DNA of 64,000 bases, from positions 62,001 through 126,000 of the forward strand of contig NZ_QNRQ01000006.1 in NCBI RefSeq assembly GCF_003315175.1, in the 5' to 3' direction. Every line of letters begins with the position of its first letter. Within the stretch, counting starts at the first letter, position 1. The notes beneath the pieces were generated by a model. The model did no database searches. It saw only the letters and a list, made by a program, of their open reading frames with translations, and was not told the origin of the DNA. This document shows positions 50,168-59,421 of the stretch, in pieces. The DNA is from Eoetvoesiella caeni. GTDB lineage: Bacteria > Pseudomonadota > Gammaproteobacteria > Burkholderiales > Burkholderiaceae_B. Position numbers and translations under genes: made by a program.

Positions 50168-51169
50168 TTACAGCTTGCGCGCCTTTTGCCATTCAAGATC
50201 GATAATGTCGCTTACATTGAAAGGCTTGCCGTCTTTGGTCTTGAGCGCACCTTGTTCTTGCATGATGTCGGCGATTTCCTGCATGCGGGCCTGTTCTTTG
50301 TCGGTCAGGATCGGGCTGAAGGTTTGGCTCTTGATGGCGGCGGTAATAACGTCGTCGCGGGGCACTTCGCCGTGTTTCAGCGTCTTGATGGTGGGTTCGG
50401 CGACAAAGTAGGATGAAATCAGCTTGGCGGCTTCTTGCGGCTTGTTTTGCAGCAAGTCGATGGCCTCACGCTGTGCATCAAGCGACTTCCAGACATCGTC
50501 CTTGCGGTTTTTCAGTGTGTTGCCCGAGGTAATCACCACCATGCACGGGAAAGGCCATACTTCGCCGATTTCGTAGATTTGGGTGACAGGCGCAATAAGC
50601 TTCGCAATGCTGGCCTGGGGTTCGAACAGGAAGGCGGCGTCAACGCGCTTGCCTACCAGCGACTGGACCGCCACCTGCGGGCTTACACCCATGATGGTGA
50701 GATCGTCGGGCTTGAGGCCGGCGTTTTTCAGGACAACGCCTCTTAGCACTGTGTCGGCGGTGCTGCCTTCTTTTTGGGAAGCCAGCGTGTGGCCCTTGAG
50801 GCCGGCAACGTCCTTGATGCCGGTTTCGTCACGTACCACCACGGCGTGAAAGCCGTGTTGAGCGCCGCTGATGACCTTCAGGTCGGCGCCCTTGGAGGAC
50901 CACGATGCCGCGTTGGTGAAGCCCAAAACGCCGGTGTCGAGCTGTCCGCCGACAATGGCTTTGATGAGGTCTGTTCCGGACTTGAATTCGACCAGCTCGA
51001 CGTCGAGGCCATGCTTTTTATAGAAACCGCCTTCGTAGGCCGCGATAGCCTGGGCGTCGTCCATGACGCGCAAGTAGCCGACCTTGAATTTGTCGGCGGC
51101 AAAGGCGGGGCCTGCCGTCAAGGCAACGGCGGCAACCAGGAATGGGGCTAAAAAACGTGACAATTTCAT
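50168..51169 (-). CDS. ABC transporter solute receptor, NitT/TauT (SsuA/NrtA) type
   Basis: 333 aa. Sec signal peptide (MKLSRFLAPFLVAAVALTAGPAFA). Mature KFKVGYLRVMDDAQAIAAYEGGFYKKHGLDVELVEF is the family's opening; GVSPQVAVQSLVGKRVDAAF follows. Candidate ligands in the family are sulfonates, taurine, nitrate and aromatic amines. Overlaps the ATPase gene by 4 bp. Confidence 0.88.
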   Translation of the reverse strand: MKLSRFLAPFLVAAVALTAGPAFAADKFKVGYLRVMDDAQAIAAYEGGFYKKHGLDVELVEFKSGTDLIKAIVGGQLDTGVLGFTNAASWSSKGADLKVISGAQHGFHAVVVRDETGIKDVAGLKGHTLASQKEGSTADTVLRGVVLKNAGLKPDDLTIMGVSPQVAVQSLVGKRVDAAFLFEPQASIAKLIAPVTQIYEIGEVWPFPCMVVITSGNTLKNRKDDVWKSLDAQREAIDLLQNKPQEAAKLISSYFVAEPTIKTLKHGEVPRDDVITAAIKSQTFSPILTDKEQARMQEIADIMQEQGALKTKDGKPFNVSDIIDLEWQKARKL

Positions 51170-51936
51170 GCTGCAACTTCCTCTAGTGATGCTGATTCTT
51201 CTTTTTCGGCGTGAATTCCGAGCAGGCTCAGGATTTCGCGACGCATGTTCGCGAATTCCGACAAATCATGGGTTTTTTCGTGATGCGAGAGTTGGAACTC
51301 TTTGAGCACGGTGGCGGGGCGCGAACTGAACACCAGAATGCGATCCGCCAGGAACAGGGCTTCGTCGACATCGTGGGTAACCAGCAACACGGTCGGCCGC
51401 GCTTCGCGTATTAATTGGCGCAAAGCGTCCTGTAAGGTCATGCGGGTCAAGGCATCGAGCGCGCCGAACGGCTCGTCAAGCAGCAGCGCCTTGGGTTGCG
51501 AGATAAACGCCCGGGCCAATGCCGCACGCTGGCGCATGCCGCCCGAGACCTGGTGCGGATAATAGTCTTCGAAGCCTTTAAGGTTGACCTTATCAAGCCA
51601 GTCGCGGGCCTGGGCCAGGGCGACTTGCTTGTTGGCTTTTTGGAATTCCAGGGCCAGCGCCACGTTTTGGCCTAGCGTCAACCACGGATACAGCGCGTTT
51701 TCCTGGAACATCAGCGTGCGCTCGGGATTTGGGTCCAGGGTAGGCACGCCGTCCACGAGGAAGTCGCCGCTGCTGGGCTTTTCCAGGCCTGCCGCGATAT
51801 GCAGCAAGGTGGATTTGCCGCAGCCGGAAGGTCCCACCAGGGCGACAAGCTCGCCGTCCTGGATCTCGCGGTTGAAGTTTTTAATGACCTGAAGGCCAGA
51901 AAAATCCTTTTCTATATTCTTGAATGACAGCTTCAT
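51166..51936 (-). CDS. ABC transporter ATP-binding protein, NitT/TauT (SsuB/TauB) type
   Basis: 256 aa. Walker A GPSGCGKSTLLH, Q-loop MFQENALYPWLT, signature VSGGMRQRAALARA, Walker B LLLDEPFGALD and the switch His in LLVTHDVDEAL are complete. First gene of the operon. The 188 bp upstream to the LuxR-type gene stop hold no other gene. Confidence 0.95.
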   Translation of the reverse strand: MKLSFKNIEKDFSGLQVIKNFNREIQDGELVALVGPSGCGKSTLLHIAAGLEKPSSGDFLVDGVPTLDPNPERTLMFQENALYPWLTLGQNVALALEFQKANKQVALAQARDWLDKVNLKGFEDYYPHQVSGGMRQRAALARAFISQPKALLLDEPFGALDALTRMTLQDALRQLIREARPTVLLVTHDVDEALFLADRILVFSSRPATVLKEFQLSHHEKTHDLSEFANMRREILSLLGIHAEKEESASLEEVAA

Positions 51937-52124
51937 GGGTATTCGTTTCGCAATATGGTTATAACGAACTGTACGGCACCGTTAAATACCCAACAAGAAT
52001 TTTTATCTTCTTTATTAATAACTTTCGGTAATAAGAAGCGCGTGCCCGGAGAGTAGCCGCGGCCTCCGGGAAATCAACGGTTGGGCGAGAGGCCCAAGGC
52101 GATTCAAGCCGGGCCTGGCCGTGG

Positions 52125-52967
52125 CTAACCCGCCACGTTTCTTTGCCGCTGGTAGTCGGCATGCATGGCAAACAGCTGATTCTTGAAATTGATGCCCAGG
52201 CGGGCGAATGCCCGGTTGCGGTAGGTTACGACCGTCGGACGGCTTAATTGCATATCGGCGGCGATGCCGTCGTAGGTCATGCCTTGCAGCAGCCGTTCGC
52301 AGACATCCAGTTCGCGTGCGGGCAGGCCCGCGTTCAGGTTTTCAAGAAAGAAACGGGCCGGCGGCGCGGCGCCCGGCGCGACGGCGCAGGGGATGGAGCT
52401 ATTGCCTGGAGCGGGTTCCGAACAAAGAGTGATATGGCGCTCGATACCGATAAACAGGGCTGGCGCCAAGGCCTCGAAGCGGCCGATATGGCGGTCGGTG
52501 TAGCTGGTATGGTCTTCGTGGCCGTACAGGTTCAGGCTGGTGACCGAGCCGTCGTGTTCGTTGCGCGTTACCGACAGGCGTTCGCAAACGCGGTTGCGTG
52601 TGTAAATGATTTCCCGGTGTTCCGGGTTTTTGAATTCGTCCGCCCTAAGATGCTGAAGGACGAGCTTGCCGCGTTGGCGGCATGAGCGCACCGAGTCGAA
52701 CGAGCGGTCGTTCAGGTAAATGCCGTTACGATAAGCCTGAAAGCATCTTTGCGTAACGTCGGGCCGCTGGAAGCTGCGGGAAAACAGCAGAACCGGGGGG
52801 CGATCCGCCCAGGTGCGATAGACATTCCAGGAACCGACAGGAAAGAGCTGGTTCAACTGGCCCAGCACGGCATCGCTGAAGGTGCTTTGGCCCACCTGCG
52901 CGAGAAGCGCAAGAATGCTTTGTTGAACTTCGGGTCCCGCGGCTGGGGCGATTTCCCAGTTTCTCAT
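52125..52967 (-). CDS. LuxR-family transcriptional regulator
   Basis: 280 aa. The C-terminal LuxR helix-turn-helix is clear: LPARELDVCERLLQGMTYDG, then IAADMQLSRPTVVTYRNRAF and KNQLFAM. The N-terminal ~200 residues are not an obvious autoinducer-binding domain and may sense another ligand. Divergent from the acyl-CoA catabolic operon across 137 bp, so it is the probable regulator of that operon. No LuxI-type synthase is nearby. Confidence 0.83.
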   Translation of the reverse strand: MRNWEIAPAAGPEVQQSILALLAQVGQSTFSDAVLGQLNQLFPVGSWNVYRTWADRPPVLLFSRSFQRPDVTQRCFQAYRNGIYLNDRSFDSVRSCRQRGKLVLQHLRADEFKNPEHREIIYTRNRVCERLSVTRNEHDGSVTSLNLYGHEDHTSYTDRHIGRFEALAPALFIGIERHITLCSEPAPGNSSIPCAVAPGAAPPARFFLENLNAGLPARELDVCERLLQGMTYDGIAADMQLSRPTVVTYRNRAFARLGINFKNQLFAMHADYQRQRNVAG

Positions 52968-53104
52968 GTGTTTGTCTCCGGTAGGACGCTGTCCTTCTTT
53001 TGGATGACACGCTTATGCTTGCGCGCTTGCTACCATCGCAGCCAATGCAGGTCGACGGACTCTGCGCAGCTTGCAATCCGCAATTATAAGTTCAGGAGAC
53101 AAAA

Positions 53105-54265
53105 ATGAAACTGTCGCACAAATTATGCCGTTCGATCGCGGTGCTGGGGTTCTCATTGGCGCTGCCGCTTTCGGCCCGCGCCGATATCAATGTAGGAGTT
53201 ATTCTTTCCTTGACCGGTCCGGGGGCCTCGCTGGGCCTGCCCGAGCAAAATGCCGTCAAGTTATGGCCTGCCAGCATTGCGGGCGAAAAGCTCAACGTTA
53301 CGATGCTTAACGATTCGACCGATGTCAGCAATGCATCCAAGGCCGCGTCCAAGCTTGTGGCCGAAAACAATGTCGATATTATTATCGGCTCCAGCCTTAC
53401 TCCGCCCAGCCTGACGATTACCGAAGTGGCGGCCCAGGCCAAGACGCCGGTCATCTCCCTGGGTGGCGGCAGCGCTATTGTCGAACCGCAGGAAGGGCAT
53501 AGAAAATGGGCCTTCAAAGTAAGCGCTCCTGAAAAATATGCGGTCAAGCTGATTCTGGAGCATATGCGGAAGAACAAAATCGCCACAGTGGGTCTGATTT
53601 CGATCACCACGGCCTATGGCGAGGGATACGTCAAGGCGTTCGAGCAGATGGCGCCTTCCTACAATATCAAGACCACCGGCATCGAGCGCTACAACCAGAC
53701 CGATCAAAGCGTCATTGCGCAGGTCACCAAGCTGGCTTTGCCCAAGCCCGACGCGGTTTTCATCATCAGCGCGGGAACGCCCGGCGCCTTGCCGCAGATC
53801 GAACTCAAGAAGCGCGGCTACAAAGGGCTGATCTACCAAACCCAGGGCGTGGCCAATAACGACTTTCTGCGCGTAGGCGGCAAGGACGTTGAAGGCGCAT
53901 ACATCGCGCTGTCGCCCTTGATGGTCGCATCCCAGCTTGACGAATCCAACCCTATCCGCAAGCCCGCCATGGCGTTCAACAAGCTGTTCGAAGAGCACAA
54001 CGGTGCGGGCAGTGCATCCATTTTCGCGGCGTCGGCCTGGGATGCCATGCTTATTCTGGAGCATGCCGTGCCGCAGGCGCTGAAGACCGCCAAGCCCGGC
54101 ACGGTGGAGTTTCGTACCGCGCTGCGCGACGCCATTGAAAACAGCCGTGATGTAGTCACGTCGACCGCCGTCTACAACTTCAGCGACAAGGACCATAACG
54201 GGGTCGACGAACGTTCGCAAGTGATGGCCAGGATCGAGAACGGCAAGTGGGTTTACGTTAAGTAA
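53105..54265 (+). CDS. Branched-chain amino-acid-type ABC solute receptor (LivK-like)
   Basis: 386 aa. Signal peptide (LCRSIAVLGFSLALPLSARA). The mature protein has the type I periplasmic-binding fold: INVGVILSLTGPGASLGLPEQ, then IIGSSLTPPSLTITEVA and PVISLGGGSAIVEPQ. No LivFGHM permease or ATPase genes are in the window, so it is an orphan receptor. It is co-directional with an acyl-CoA synthetase, an enoyl-CoA hydratase and an SDR, which suggests an aromatic or aliphatic acid ligand. TTCAGGAGACAAAA precedes the ATG. Confidence 0.9.
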   Translation: MKLSHKLCRSIAVLGFSLALPLSARADINVGVILSLTGPGASLGLPEQNAVKLWPASIAGEKLNVTMLNDSTDVSNASKAASKLVAENNVDIIIGSSLTPPSLTITEVAAQAKTPVISLGGGSAIVEPQEGHRKWAFKVSAPEKYAVKLILEHMRKNKIATVGLISITTAYGEGYVKAFEQMAPSYNIKTTGIERYNQTDQSVIAQVTKLALPKPDAVFIISAGTPGALPQIELKKRGYKGLIYQTQGVANNDFLRVGGKDVEGAYIALSPLMVASQLDESNPIRKPAMAFNKLFEEHNGAGSASIFAASAWDAMLILEHAVPQALKTAKPGTVEFRTALRDAIENSRDVVTSTAVYNFSDKDHNGVDERSQVMARIENGKWVYVK

Positions 54266-54337
54266 AGCAGCAGGGCCGGAAAGCGGCGGGTGCTGCCCGC
54301 CGGCGCCGGCATGGCGCAAGCGAATCAAGGAGTTGCA

Positions 54338-56065
54338 GTGGGCGTAGCAAAAGACAGGGCTGTTTGGACCGCCGAAACGGATAACGTGGAGTTGCTTGAC
54401 CTGACTATCGGCGATATGTTCGACCAGGGAGCCGAGGCGGTTCCCGAGCGCGAAGCGGTGGTCTACAAGTATCCCGAGCTTGGAATGGACCTGCGGCTGG
54501 ATTACCGCTCGTTTCAAGCCGAAGTCAACAAGTTGGCCAAGGGCATTATTGCGCTTGGTATCGAAGCGGGCGACAAAGTGGCTGTCCTGGCGCCCAATAT
54601 TCCAGAATGGCTGTTGCTGGAGATTGCACTGGCGAAAGTCGGCGCGGTGCTGGTTACGGTCAACACAGGGTATCGTGCGGCCGAGCTGGAATACTTGCTG
54701 CGCAATGGCGATATTCACACGTTATTCACCGTGGACAAGTATCGCAAGAGCTCGTTCATCGAAGCGCTTGACGGCTTGCTGCCCGAGCTGCGCGAATGCC
54801 GCGACCCGGCGCGCGATTTGCTGCGGACCCAGGCCTTGCCGCGCTTGAGGCGCGTCGTGATGATGCGCTGCGAATCTTCCTACGTCGGCTGCCTGCCGTT
54901 CGACCAGGTCCTGGAACTGGGGACGGCGATAAGCGATGAGCAGCTGCGTGCCAGGCAGGCCAGCGTAAAGCCGCATGATGTGGCGCAGATTCAATACACC
55001 AGCGGCACAACGGGCCATCCCAAAGGCGTCATGCTGACGCATCACAGCACGTTGAACAATGCCTTGCTGACGGCGCGCCGAGCCGGACTGGCCGATGGCG
55101 AACGCTTTCTGGCAAGCATGCCGCTGTTCCATACGGCCGGCTGCGTGGTGAACGTGCTTAGTACCTTGTTGCATCGGGGTACCCTCATCATGGCCGTGTA
55201 TTTCGACGCGCGCAAAATGCTGGAGCTTATCGACGCCGAAAAGCCCAGCATCATCAATATGGTGCCTACGATGTTGATCGCCATGCTGGGCGACCCGCTG
55301 TTCCAGCAAGGCCGGTTCAATACGCGCAGCATTACCAAAATGCTGACTGGCGGCACATCGATTCCCGTCGTGCTTATTGACGAAGTGCACAAGCGCATAG
55401 GCGGCAATCCCATGATTGTCCTGGGCCTGACGGAAACCAGCCCCATTGTGTGCCAGACCTTGCCCGACGACAGTTTCGAACTTAAGTCGACCACCGTCGG
55501 CCAGCCGTTGCCGCACACCAGCGTCAAGGTGGTCGACCAGGAAACAGGGGAAGTGCTTGGCTTCGATCAGCCCGGCGAACTGCTGGTAAAAGGCTATTTG
55601 CTGATGCAGGGCTATTACCTGATGCCCGAAAAAACCGCCGAGACCATCGACGCACAAGGCTGGCTGCATACGGGCGACTTGGGGATGATGGACAAGAACG
55701 GCTATGTGCGTGTTATCGGTCGCCTCAAAGACATGATCATACGCGGCGGCGAGAATATCTATCCCGTCGAGATCGAAGAGTTCCTGCTGGGCCACGAGTC
55801 GGTCGAACAGGCTGCGGTAGTGGCCGTGCCGGACGAGTACATGGGCGAGGAGGCCGCGGCCATTTTGCGGCTGGCCGAGGGCGCAAGCCTGGATGAAGCC
55901 GTGTTGCGCGAGTATTGCCGTGCCCGAATCAGCCGCCACAAAGTACCCAAGTACTTCTTGTTCGTCGATGAGTTTCCCTTGACGGCCAGCGGAAAGTTCC
56001 GCAAGAATGTCCTGCGTGAGGTCGCGCTTCAGATGCTGGGCTTGAATAAGGGTGAAGGCGCATGA
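54338..56065 (+). CDS. Acyl-CoA synthetase (AMP-forming, fatty-acid/aromatic-acid type)
   Basis: 575 aa from GTG 54338 with AAGGAG well placed; longer in-frame starts lack one. Activates a carboxylic acid to its CoA thioester via an acyl-AMP. P-loop-like YTSGTTGHPKGVMLTHHS, GLTETSPIVCQ, TGDLGMMDKNGYVRVIGRLK and the C-terminal catalytic Lys in PLTASGKFRKN are all intact. Its stop overlaps the next ATG. Acyl specificity is not predictable here. Confidence 0.92.
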   Translation: MGVAKDRAVWTAETDNVELLDLTIGDMFDQGAEAVPEREAVVYKYPELGMDLRLDYRSFQAEVNKLAKGIIALGIEAGDKVAVLAPNIPEWLLLEIALAKVGAVLVTVNTGYRAAELEYLLRNGDIHTLFTVDKYRKSSFIEALDGLLPELRECRDPARDLLRTQALPRLRRVVMMRCESSYVGCLPFDQVLELGTAISDEQLRARQASVKPHDVAQIQYTSGTTGHPKGVMLTHHSTLNNALLTARRAGLADGERFLASMPLFHTAGCVVNVLSTLLHRGTLIMAVYFDARKMLELIDAEKPSIINMVPTMLIAMLGDPLFQQGRFNTRSITKMLTGGTSIPVVLIDEVHKRIGGNPMIVLGLTETSPIVCQTLPDDSFELKSTTVGQPLPHTSVKVVDQETGEVLGFDQPGELLVKGYLLMQGYYLMPEKTAETIDAQGWLHTGDLGMMDKNGYVRVIGRLKDMIIRGGENIYPVEIEEFLLGHESVEQAAVVAVPDEYMGEEAAAILRLAEGASLDEAVLREYCRARISRHKVPKYFLFVDEFPLTASGKFRKNVLREVALQMLGLNKGEGA

Positions 56066-56880
56066 CGCAAGCAGAACTGCCGTTGCTGTACGAGAAGGCC
56101 GGGCATATCGCCGTTATCACCTTCAACAGGCCTGAGGCGCGCAACGCCCTTAGCCCCGAGGTGCTCTGCCGCTTTGCCGATGCCTTGCTTGATTTTCAGG
56201 CCGATGCCGACATGCGGGCCTTGATTCTTACGGGCTCGGGCACGCAAGCTTTTTGCTCGGGCGGCGACCTTGGCCTGACCCTGCCATTGCTGACGGGCGA
56301 CCGCAAGCCTGAAACGGAATGGGACCACCGCCTCCTGGACGATCCCACGGTGTTTTCTGTAAGCAGCCTGCGCGATTTTCCCTTATACAAGCCGGTGGTC
56401 GCGGCGGTGAACGGAACCTGCGTGGCGGCCGGCGCCGAATTACTGCTGGCAACCGATATTCGCATTGCATCCAGCCAGGCTCGCTTCGCCTGGCCCGAGG
56501 TGCAGCGCGGCCTGATTCCATTTGCCGGTTCGCTGGCACGGTTGCCCGCGCAGCTTTCGCATTGCCAGGCCATGGAGCTGATGCTGACCGGCGCGGCCAT
56601 CGAAGCGCAAAAGGCCTTGCAGTGGGGGCTGGTGAACTACGTCGTAGAGCCCGGTGAAGTAATGGCTCGGGCCCGCACCGTTGCCGAAGGCCTGGCGGCC
56701 AATGCGCCGGTGGCCATAGCCGAGATCAAGAAAACAGCCATACAGTCGATAGGCCTGCCATTGTCCGAAGCTTTTGCTCTCGAAAATGCCAGTTATGATC
56801 GCGTCATGGCAACCGAGGACGCCAAAGAAGGTCCCAGGGCTTTTATGCAGAGGCGGCCTGCAATCTACAAAGGAAAATAA
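56062..56880 (+). CDS. Enoyl-CoA hydratase/isomerase
   Basis: 272 aa crotonase. GSGTQAFCSGGDLGLTLPL and AVNGTCVAAGAELLLATDI form the oxyanion hole; FAWPEVQRGLIPFAGSLARLP follows. Coupled to the acyl-CoA synthetase by a 4-bp overlap and to the SDR by a 6-bp gap, so it acts on the CoA ester formed upstream. Confidence 0.92.
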   Translation: MTQAELPLLYEKAGHIAVITFNRPEARNALSPEVLCRFADALLDFQADADMRALILTGSGTQAFCSGGDLGLTLPLLTGDRKPETEWDHRLLDDPTVFSVSSLRDFPLYKPVVAAVNGTCVAAGAELLLATDIRIASSQARFAWPEVQRGLIPFAGSLARLPAQLSHCQAMELMLTGAAIEAQKALQWGLVNYVVEPGEVMARARTVAEGLAANAPVAIAEIKKTAIQSIGLPLSEAFALENASYDRVMATEDAKEGPRAFMQRRPAIYKGK

Positions 56881-56886
56881 AAATCC

Positions 56887-57804
56887 ATGCTGAGTCTGAC
56901 GGGAAAGGTGGCGGTTGTTACGGGCGGAGGCCGTGGCCTGGGACTGGCGGTCTCCAGGGCGCTGGCGCAGGCCGGAGCCGCGGTGGTGGTCAATGATCTG
57001 GACGCCAAGGTGGCACAAGCCGCGGTGGACACGATTCTTTCCGAAGGCGGCCAGGCCGTGGCCCAGGCAGCAGCCATAGGCTCGTCCGAAGCCGCACAGC
57101 TTTGCGTCGACAAGGCGGTTGCCCAGTTTGGCCGGCTCGACATCATGTGCGCCAATGCCGGCATTTTGCGTGACAAGGTGTTGTGGAATATGTCGGACGA
57201 CGATTTCGACAGCGTGACCGAAACGCATTTGCGCGGCACATTTACTTGTGCGCGCGCGGCCGTGCGCCAGTTTCGTGCGCAAGGCGAAGGCGGACGGCTG
57301 CTGCTGGTGTCGTCGCTGGCCGGGCAGCGCGGCAATTTCGGCCAAACCAATTATGCCGCGGCCAAGGCGGGTATCGCCGCCTTTGCGCGTACCTGGGCGC
57401 TGGAGTGCGCCAAATTCAAGGTCACCGTCAATGCGGTATTGCCGACTGCGCTTACGCAAATGGTGGCGACTATTCCGGCGATGCAGCCCTATATGAAACT
57501 GCTTGAAGACGGGCAGGAACTGCCGCCCGAGGTGCGTCTTGGCATGGGCATGGGCCTGCCTGAAGACGTGGCGCCCTTGTTTGTCTTTCTGGCTTCGCAG
57601 GCTGCCAGCCACATAACGGGCCAATGCATAGGCCTGGGCGGCGGCAAGCTGACCCTGTGGAGCCATCCCCAGGAAATACGCGCGGCTTATAGCGACTCGC
57701 GCTGGACGGCCGAAAAAATAGCGCAGGCATGGGACAGTTCGGTGGGGCAGGAGCTGGAAACATTCGGCATACCGATGATTGCTCCGCCGGCGACGGGGCA
57801 ATAG
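56887..57804 (+). CDS. Short-chain dehydrogenase (3-hydroxyacyl-CoA dehydrogenase-like)
   Basis: 305 aa. Rossmann GGGRGLGLAVSRALA at the N-terminus, NAGILRD and the SDR catalytic Ser/Tyr/Lys in LVSSLAGQRGNFGQTNYAAAK. The C-terminal ~60 residues extend beyond a basic SDR (LTLWSHPQEIRAAY, WTAEKIAQAWDSSV), as in MFE-2-like 3-hydroxyacyl-CoA dehydrogenases. Last gene of the catabolic operon; ybaK is convergent. Confidence 0.88.
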   Translation: MLSLTGKVAVVTGGGRGLGLAVSRALAQAGAAVVVNDLDAKVAQAAVDTILSEGGQAVAQAAAIGSSEAAQLCVDKAVAQFGRLDIMCANAGILRDKVLWNMSDDDFDSVTETHLRGTFTCARAAVRQFRAQGEGGRLLLVSSLAGQRGNFGQTNYAAAKAGIAAFARTWALECAKFKVTVNAVLPTALTQMVATIPAMQPYMKLLEDGQELPPEVRLGMGMGLPEDVAPLFVFLASQAASHITGQCIGLGGGKLTLWSHPQEIRAAYSDSRWTAEKIAQAWDSSVGQELETFGIPMIAPPATGQ

Positions 57805-57816
57805 TTTTTCGGTGCG

Positions 57817-58311
57817 TTAGTCCTTGGCCAATGCCACAGTGACCGGCTTTGCGCCAAGCAGGGCCGTTACCGCGGAAGGGGCAAGGCTGACGAGATAGCC
57901 GCGCCGTCCTCCGTTAAGATAGATTACAGGATAGTCCAGCAGCGTGGCTTCGATCCATACGGGCATTTTTTTGCGGGTGCCGAAGGGCGAAGTGCCGCCC
58001 ACCTGGTAGCCGGAATTTTTCTGGGCGGTCTCGGGCGTACAGGGGCTGACTTTTTTTACACCTATCTGGCGCGCCAGGTTTTTCGTGGAGACCTCGCAGT
58101 CTCCGTGCATAAGAACAACCAGCGGGCGGCCGTGCTCGTCTTCCATGATAAGAGTCTTGGCAACCTGGTGCGGGTCTACGCCCAATTGGCGCGCCGATTC
58201 GCGCGCGCCGCCGTGCTCGACATAGTCGTAGGGATGTTCATGGAACTCAATGCGGTTGTGCCGCAGCAAATGCGTGGCAGGCGTTTCCGATACGTGTTTT
58301 TCTTTGGACAT
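57817..58311 (-). CDS. ybaK: Cys-tRNA(Pro)/Cys-tRNA(Cys) deacylase
   Basis: 164 aa. Trans-editing factor that clears mischarged Cys-tRNA(Pro). Opens with TPATHLLRHNRIEFHEHPYDY, then GARESARQLGVDPHQVAKTL with the conserved catalytic Lys region, and GGTSPFGTRKKMPVWIEATLL. Follows xerD after 9 bp on the same strand. Confidence 0.93.
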   Translation of the reverse strand: MSKEKHVSETPATHLLRHNRIEFHEHPYDYVEHGGARESARQLGVDPHQVAKTLIMEDEHGRPLVVLMHGDCEVSTKNLARQIGVKKVSPCTPETAQKNSGYQVGGTSPFGTRKKMPVWIEATLLDYPVIYLNGGRRGYLVSLAPSAVTALLGAKPVTVALAKD

Positions 58312-58320
58312 GGCAGGTGC

Positions 58321-59220
58321 TCAGGCGCGCGGATGGTGTTTGGAGTGCAAAGCCTTGAGGCGTTCGCTGGCAACATGAGTATAGATCTGCGTGGTCGAGA
58401 TGTCGGCGTGGCCCAGCAGCATTTGCACCACGCGCAGGTCGGCTCCGTGATTAAGCAAATGGGTGGCGAACGCATGGCGTAAAACATGGGGCGAAAGCGG
58501 CGTGTGGATGTCGGCTTGCAGGGCGTATTTTTTGATGATGAACCAGAATGCCTGCCGCGTCATGCCCGCGGCCCGGGCTGTGACGAACAGCGCGTCGCAG
58601 CGGCGTGCGCCCAGCAAGGCAACACGCGATTGCTTTGTATAAGTGTCGACCCAATGGGCGGCTTCGGCGCCCAGCGGTACCAGCCGGTCTTTGCCTCCTT
58701 TGCCCATATTCACTCGTACGACGCCTTCGTTCAGATTGACGTCCAGCACGTTCAGGCCGACAAGCTCGCTGACGCGCAAGCCGGTGGCATACAGGATTTC
58801 AAGCATGGCCCGGTCCCGCAGGCCCAGGGCAGTGTCGGGGTTGGGCGCCTGCATCAGCGCGTCGACCTGGTCTTCCGACAGTGTCTTGGGAAAGCGCGCC
58901 GGCTGTTTGGCCGCATGCAGCGTCAGGCAGGGGTCTGCATGTATGCGGCCCTGGCGCATGGCCCACAAAAAATAGCGTTTCAGGGCCGCAAGGCGGCGGT
59001 TGGCGGTCGAAGCCCGGGTGCTGTCATGCTTGGCGGCGAACCAGTCCTGGATGTCGGCGGCCTGCGCCAGGTCGATGTTTTTGGCCGCCGAGGCGTCGAA
59101 CCATTTTGCAAAGGCGGTCAAGTCTCGCCGGTAGGCGGCCAGCGTATTTTCAGCCAGGCCGTCTTCCAGCCAGACGGCATCCAGAAAAGCGTCGATGGAA
59201 GAAGGGGGGGTAAAGCTCAC
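58321..59220 (-). CDS. xerD: Site-specific tyrosine recombinase XerD
   Basis: 299 aa. Resolves chromosome dimers at dif with XerC and FtsK. N-terminal SAM-like domain (LAENTLAAYRRDLTAF) and catalytic domain with Arg in YATGLRVSELVGL, Lys in MGKGGKDRLVP, HVLRHAFATHLLNHGADLR for His/Arg, LGHADIS and Tyr in TQIYTHV. The start is GTG, with GAGG upstream. A housekeeping recombinase unrelated to the element at 25.7 kb. Confidence 0.95.
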   Translation of the reverse strand: MSFTPPSSIDAFLDAVWLEDGLAENTLAAYRRDLTAFAKWFDASAAKNIDLAQAADIQDWFAAKHDSTRASTANRRLAALKRYFLWAMRQGRIHADPCLTLHAAKQPARFPKTLSEDQVDALMQAPNPDTALGLRDRAMLEILYATGLRVSELVGLNVLDVNLNEGVVRVNMGKGGKDRLVPLGAEAAHWVDTYTKQSRVALLGARRCDALFVTARAAGMTRQAFWFIIKKYALQADIHTPLSPHVLRHAFATHLLNHGADLRVVQMLLGHADISTTQIYTHVASERLKALHSKHHPRA

Positions 59221-59421
59221 GCGGCCGGCCTCATACAGAATATTGTTGAAAGAGTATCACGCACCGGCGTGGGCGAGCGGCACCGCCCCGTGGGGGCCTC
59301 CGGAGTTTTTGAAGGCAGAGCGCCTGCCCCTGGGGGAGCGGTGGGCAGGCTCGAGAGCAGTCAGGGTCCCAACGGATGAAGCACAGAGGGTATATTGGCG
59401 CTTTCGATGTGCGGATAAAAC

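Noticed and set aside
53261-55939. Long minus-strand ORFs (485 and 405 codons) opposite the LivK-like receptor and acyl-CoA synthetase
   Set aside because: They are antisense to clearly conserved genes, have no family resemblance, and arise from third-position GC bias.
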